A stretch of DNA of 16,504 nt from Chloroflexota bacterium (GTDB taxonomy: Bacteria > Chloroflexota > UBA6077 > FW602-bin22 > JACQUS01), in contig JACQUS010000117.1 of NCBI GenBank assembly GCA_016210125.1, positions 1 to 16,504 of the forward strand, written 5' to 3'. Positions within the stretch are counted from its first letter, which is position 1; every line of letters begins with the position of its first letter. A model generated the notes under the pieces. It made no database searches. It was not told the origin of the DNA and saw only the letters and a program-made list of their open reading frames with translations. A program made the translations under genes and the position numbers. Below, piece by piece: positions 13,986 through 16,504 of this stretch.

Positions 13986-14014
13986 CCTATAGCATAGACG
14001 GCCCATATCGTCAT
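13986..14014 (-). promoter_or_regulatory. Candidate sigma70-type promoter of the protease gene
   Basis: On the minus strand, ATGACG (14014-14009, 4 of 6 to consensus) and TATAGG (13991-13986, 4 of 6) are separated by 17 bp. This would give a leader of about 120 nt before the GTG start. Matches of this quality are not rare by chance, but the site lies in an AT-rich patch of an otherwise GC-rich region. Confidence 0.4.
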
Positions 14015-14052
14015 GCCGAGCCGCCGAGCGGGCGGCGGTGGGTAAAAGTACC

Positions 14053-14076
14053 GGGCACGGACGGCCGGTCGTGCCC
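14053..14076. promoter_or_regulatory. Dyad upstream of the amidase promoter
   Basis: GGGCACG (14053-14059) and CGTGCCC (14070-14076) form a perfect 7-bp inverted repeat with 10 bp between. It ends 15 bp upstream of the TTGACA box of the amidase, a usual place for an activator or repressor site. Regulator unknown. Confidence 0.4.
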
Positions 14077-14091
14077 AGAGCGCAGCACTGC

Positions 14092-14119
14092 TTGACAGGC
14101 CGAGCGCGCTGGCGACAAT
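14092..14119 (+). promoter_or_regulatory. Sigma70-type promoter of the amidase
   Basis: A perfect TTGACA (14092-14097) is followed after 16 bp by GACAAT (14114-14119, 4 of 6 to consensus). The expected transcript start near 14126 lies downstream of the ATG at 14118, which therefore cannot be the translation start; this supports the ATG at 14202. Confidence 0.6.
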
Positions 14120-14201
14120 GGAGCGGAAGCACGGCCAGATCGGGCGCGCGACCGCGGACGAGCGCGCGGCAGCCGCCTGGCTGGCGCGGACGGAGGGGGC
14201 C

Positions 14202-15644
14202 ATGGCCATTCCCAGCGCCGATCGGTCGACGGACACATGCGCGCTCGGCGTAGCCGAGCTGGGCCGGCTCTACCGCAGCCGCCAGCTCTCGCCCGTCGAG
14301 GCCGTCCAGGCCACGCTGGACCGCATTGCGCGGCTCAACCCCGAGCTGAACGCCTACCTAACCGTGATCGCCGACGCCGCTCTCACCGCCGCCAGAACCG
14401 CCGAGCAGCAGCTCGCCGCGGGCATCGACCTTGGCCCGCTGCACGGCGTGCCGGTGGCCGTCAAGGACAACATCGCCGCCAAGGGGACGCGCACAACGGC
14501 GGCCTCGCGCGTGCTGCTCGATGCGCCGCTAGACGAAGCCGACGCGCCGGTGGTGCGGCGGCTGCGCGGCGCCGGGGCGATTCTCGTCGGCAAGCTGAAC
14601 CTGCACGAGTTCGCCTTCGGCAATCCGGATCCGGAGGGGCCGTTCGGCAACGTGCAGAACCCGCGTAAGGTCGGCCATCAGTCCGGCAGCTCGTCCAGCG
14701 GCTCGGGCTGCGCCACGGCGGCCGGGCTGTGCGTCGTCGCGCTGGGCACCGACACCGGTGGGTCGATCCGCCATCCGGCCAGCGTCTGCGGCGTCGTCGG
14801 CCTCAAGCCGACCTACGGGCTGGCGTCCATCCGCGACATCGTTCCCGTAAGCGTACACCTCGACCACGTCGGGCCGCTGGCGCGCTCGGTGGCCGACGCG
14901 GCCGCCGGCCTGGCGGCCATCGGCGGCTACGACCCGCTCGACCCTTACTCGGTCCTCGCGCCGGTCGACGACTACCTCGGCGCGCTGGGGCGTGAGGTGC
15001 GCGGGCTGCGCATGGGCATCCCGACCAACGCGCTCTACCAGCTCGGCCTGCCGGCCGCCCGCGCGCTGCAAGAGAAGGCGCGGCAGACGCTCGCCGATCT
15101 CGGCCTGACGCTGCTGCCGCTGGAGCTGCCGCGCGCCGAGGAGGCGAACGACCTCACTACGGCGATCATCTCGGTCGACCTCTGCGTCTACCACGAGCGC
15201 CATCGCGACCGCGAGGCGCTGTACGGCCGCAACTTCCGCGAGCGGGTGCAGCCGGGGCGCGCGGTGACGGGTATCCAGTACGCGCAGGCAAAGGAGGCGC
15301 AGGCCGACCTCCGCCGCCGCTGGCTCGCGCTGTTCGAGCGCGTCGACCTGCTGGTCGTGCCGGCCAACGTCGCCGGGGCGCCGCCGCACGGGCAGGACTG
15401 GGTCGAGGTCGACGGCCAGCGCTACCCGGTGCGCACAGCCAACTCGGGCTTCAACCGCGTCTCGAACCTGACGGGCTTCCCGGCGCTGACGCTGCCCATC
15501 GGCGCGCTGCCGGATGGCCTGCCCATCGGCATCCAGCTCGTCGGCCCGCCGTTCGGCGAGGCGCGGCTGCTCGCCGTGGCCCACGCGCTGGAGCAGGCGC
15601 TGGGCCACCTGCCGGCGCAGTGGGGCATCGAGCCGCGGCGCTAG
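14202..15644 (+). CDS. Amidase signature (AS) family hydrolase
   Basis: 480 residues, the usual length for AS-family amidases (GatA-like, hydrolysing an amide to carboxylate and ammonia or amine). The Ser-cisSer-Lys triad is visible: Lys88 in 'VPVAVKDNIA', a serine-rich stretch at 161-168 providing the cis-serine (about 164-165), and the nucleophile Ser188 in 'GTDTGGSIRHPAS', followed by 'GVVGLKPTYG'. The C-terminal part has 'LTGFPALTLPIGALPDGLPI', typical of the family. The start at 14202 has GGAGG 5 nt upstream and lies past the predicted transcript start; a longer version from 14118 is unlikely. No gatC or gatB neighbour is present, so a tRNA amidotransferase role is unlikely and a catabolic amidase is favoured. 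Together with HyuA/HyuB nearby, it may act on an open-chain amide product; substrate unproven. Confidence 0.92.
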   Translation: MAIPSADRSTDTCALGVAELGRLYRSRQLSPVEAVQATLDRIARLNPELNAYLTVIADAALTAARTAEQQLAAGIDLGPLHGVPVAVKDNIAAKGTRTTAASRVLLDAPLDEADAPVVRRLRGAGAILVGKLNLHEFAFGNPDPEGPFGNVQNPRKVGHQSGSSSSGSGCATAAGLCVVALGTDTGGSIRHPASVCGVVGLKPTYGLASIRDIVPVSVHLDHVGPLARSVADAAAGLAAIGGYDPLDPYSVLAPVDDYLGALGREVRGLRMGIPTNALYQLGLPAARALQEKARQTLADLGLTLLPLELPRAEEANDLTTAIISVDLCVYHERHRDREALYGRNFRERVQPGRAVTGIQYAQAKEAQADLRRRWLALFERVDLLVVPANVAGAPPHGQDWVEVDGQRYPVRTANSGFNRVSNLTGFPALTLPIGALPDGLPIGIQLVGPPFGEARLLAVAHALEQALGHLPAQWGIEPRR

Positions 15645-15645
15645 G

Positions 15646-15663
15646 GCCGCCGCGCCGCGGCGC
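15646..15663. terminator. GC-rich palindrome between convergent amidase and HicB-like genes
   Basis: GCCGC (15646-15650) can pair with GCGGC (15657-15661), and GCGCCGCGGCGC (15652-15663) is a perfect 12-bp palindrome, two bases or more after the amidase stop. No T-run is present on either strand, so a terminator role is only a guess from position. Confidence 0.25.
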
Positions 15664-15690
15664 TACAGGCCGGCGTGTCGTTCCGTGTCG

Positions 15691-16137
15691 TCACACGTCG
15701 ACCATCGCGACGATCACCTGAAGCTGCGTGCCCTCGTCGGGTAGAGATTCGCCCTTGTGGTCGGCCTCTTTCATGCAGGTGCGAATCTGGGCGCGCAGCC
15801 GCGCGAGCGCCTGGTCGGCAGTGTCGGCGAAGACGAGGCAGTCGGGCAGCGCCGGCACCGTCGCCTCGTAGCCTCTGTGATCGGGCACCAGCACAACGGT
15901 GAAGTGACGCCCCCGCACGCGGAGCTGGGTCACAGCGATGTCGAGCCGCGACCAATCGGCCGGCGCCGGCTCGCCGCGGCTCAGGCCGTCCGCCACCCAG
16001 CGACGCAGCGCCGTCTTGATGCGGGCCAGCGCCTGCGGGATCGAGCCGCCCTGCGCGAAGCACCCGGGCAGGGCCGGCACGGTCGCGCAAAAGCCGTCGT
16101 CCTCCGGGATCAGCACGACGGTGTAGCGTTGCTTCAC
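15691..16137 (-). CDS. Double HicB-like antitoxin-type protein
   Basis: 148 residues from a GTG at 16137. It consists of two tandem HicB-like domains: residues 5-52 ('YTVVLIPEDDGFCATVPALP', then 'QALARIKTALRRWVADG') and 79-126 ('FTVVLVPDHRGYEATVPALP', then 'QALARLRAQIRTCMKEA'). Each is followed by the usual short tail ('GEPAPADWSRLDIAV' and 'GESLPDEGTQLQVIV'). HicB normally is one such domain, often with a C-terminal DNA-binding part, paired with the small RNase toxin HicA. Here no DNA-binding tail is seen and no HicA-like frame lies next to it in the window. It may be a solitary HicB-like protein of unknown role. The Shine-Dalgarno is weak (GGAG about 10 nt upstream). It converges on the amidase. 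Confidence 0.8.
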   Translation of the reverse strand: MKQRYTVVLIPEDDGFCATVPALPGCFAQGGSIPQALARIKTALRRWVADGLSRGEPAPADWSRLDIAVTQLRVRGRHFTVVLVPDHRGYEATVPALPDCLVFADTADQALARLRAQIRTCMKEADHKGESLPDEGTQLQVIVAMVDV

Positions 16138-16504
16138 GAGCGCCTAGCTCCACAGCGATGGGACCACGCCGGCCCGCGCAGTTTGCCCCTGCTCCGCCGG
16201 CCCCGGGCTGCTGGCGGCGCCGCCGTTCGCGAGCGCGCCGCTCGCCGGCTCACGTCGACGCCCCGCGCCGCAGCCCGACGCTGTGGCGGCCAGCGGCCGT
16301 CGGCCGGCGTTCTCGGCGGCGGCGCTTCGCGGCAGCGGCCGCTAAAATCGGTAGCCTCTTGAGGCCCGACGTGCAGGCGAGCGCTCGCACCGCGGGGCTG
16401 GCCGGCAGGCGACGCCGCGATCTCCCGCCTCTAGCGTCATCATACCGCAGGGCTGCCACACTGTGACCGGGAAGCCTGGGCGCACGCCCGTCGCCACGAC
16501 GACG
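16138..16504. other. Terminal region without an assignable gene
   Basis: 367 bp in which I recognise no protein family, RNA gene or repeat. There is a TAAAAT hexamer at 16343-16348 (5 of 6 to a -10 box) without a good -35. A GTG at 16463 opens a plus-strand frame that runs off the window after 14 codons ('TGKPGRTPVATTT' after the start) and could be the beginning of the next gene, but it is too short to judge. Confidence 0.4.

Larger units (their letters stand above)
13857..14201. other. Divergent intergenic region between protease and amidase
   Basis: 345 bp with no credible gene. It contains one candidate promoter for each direction and a dyad, each listed separately. Frames from both neighbours extend into it, but those extensions have no family homology, and the plus-strand one starts inside the amidase -10 element. 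Confidence 0.5.

Noticed and set aside
13132..13992. A Val/Gly-rich open frame on the plus strand
   Set aside because: It is the complement of the Pro/Thr linker of the protease and reflects low-complexity composition only.
14529..15608. A 359-codon minus-strand frame opposite the amidase
   Set aside because: Antisense of a gene with an intact catalytic triad; no motifs of its own.
1..16504. tRNA, rRNA, insertion sequence or prophage genes
   Set aside because: No cloverleaf, rRNA-like segment, transposase, integrase or phage structural motif was seen on either strand by reading.

Overview
The window is about 70% GC, has almost no RNA-gene signal, and carries seven large metabolic or secreted-protein genes plus three small toxin-antitoxin type genes. 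The gene content resembles Chloroflexota (Thermomicrobia- or Dehalococcoidia-like lineages): a luciferase-like oxidoreductase, a CaiB/BaiF CoA-transferase, MmgE/PrpD, HyuA/HyuB, a D-2-hydroxyacid dehydrogenase, a signature amidase, and a secreted subtilase with a long Pro/Thr linker and dockerin-like repeats. This placement is an inference from gene content and composition; no marker gene is present. TAG ends at least five of the large genes, so amber is an ordinary stop here.

Layout. 1-810 (+): 3' part of an LLM-class oxidoreductase. 811-1172: non-coding stretch full of short hairpins. 1173-2387 (+): CaiB/BaiF CoA-transferase. It converges on a minus-strand series that reads, in transcription order, hyuA (8769-6694), hyuB (6596-4527), MmgE/PrpD (4413-3028), a BrnT-like toxin (2992-2726) and a CopG/BrnA-like antitoxin (2721-2407) that is cut by an in-frame amber codon. 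8770-9104 is a divergent promoter region with a 3 x 13-bp tandem repeat in front of a D-2-hydroxyacid dehydrogenase (9105-10091, +). 10092-10640 is a non-coding convergent region with nested palindromes. 13856-10641 (-) is a 1071-residue secreted subtilisin-like protease. 14202-15644 (+) is an amidase with a good sigma70-type promoter. 16137-15691 (-) encodes a protein made of two tandem HicB-like domains. 16138-16504 holds nothing I can assign.

How the genes may work together. HyuA and HyuB form the ATP-dependent hydantoinase/oxoprolinase pair. With MmgE/PrpD, the CoA-transferase, the 2-hydroxyacid dehydrogenase, the amidase and the flavin/F420 oxidoreductase they look like a catabolic island for cyclic amides or related carboxylic acids. 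The actual substrate cannot be read from the sequence.

Most unusual points: (1) the antitoxin gene has a single amber codon exactly where the family normally has a tyrosine, and the remaining 23 codons are intact; (2) a dispersed palindromic repeat occurs at about 1069-1107, 4449-4520 and 12807-12860, and the last copy lies in frame inside the protease gene; (3) three tandem copies of a 13-bp AT-rich unit precede the dehydrogenase; (4) the protease has its PPC domain between the propeptide and the catalytic domain; (5) HyuB carries an extra C-terminal domain of about 100 residues.
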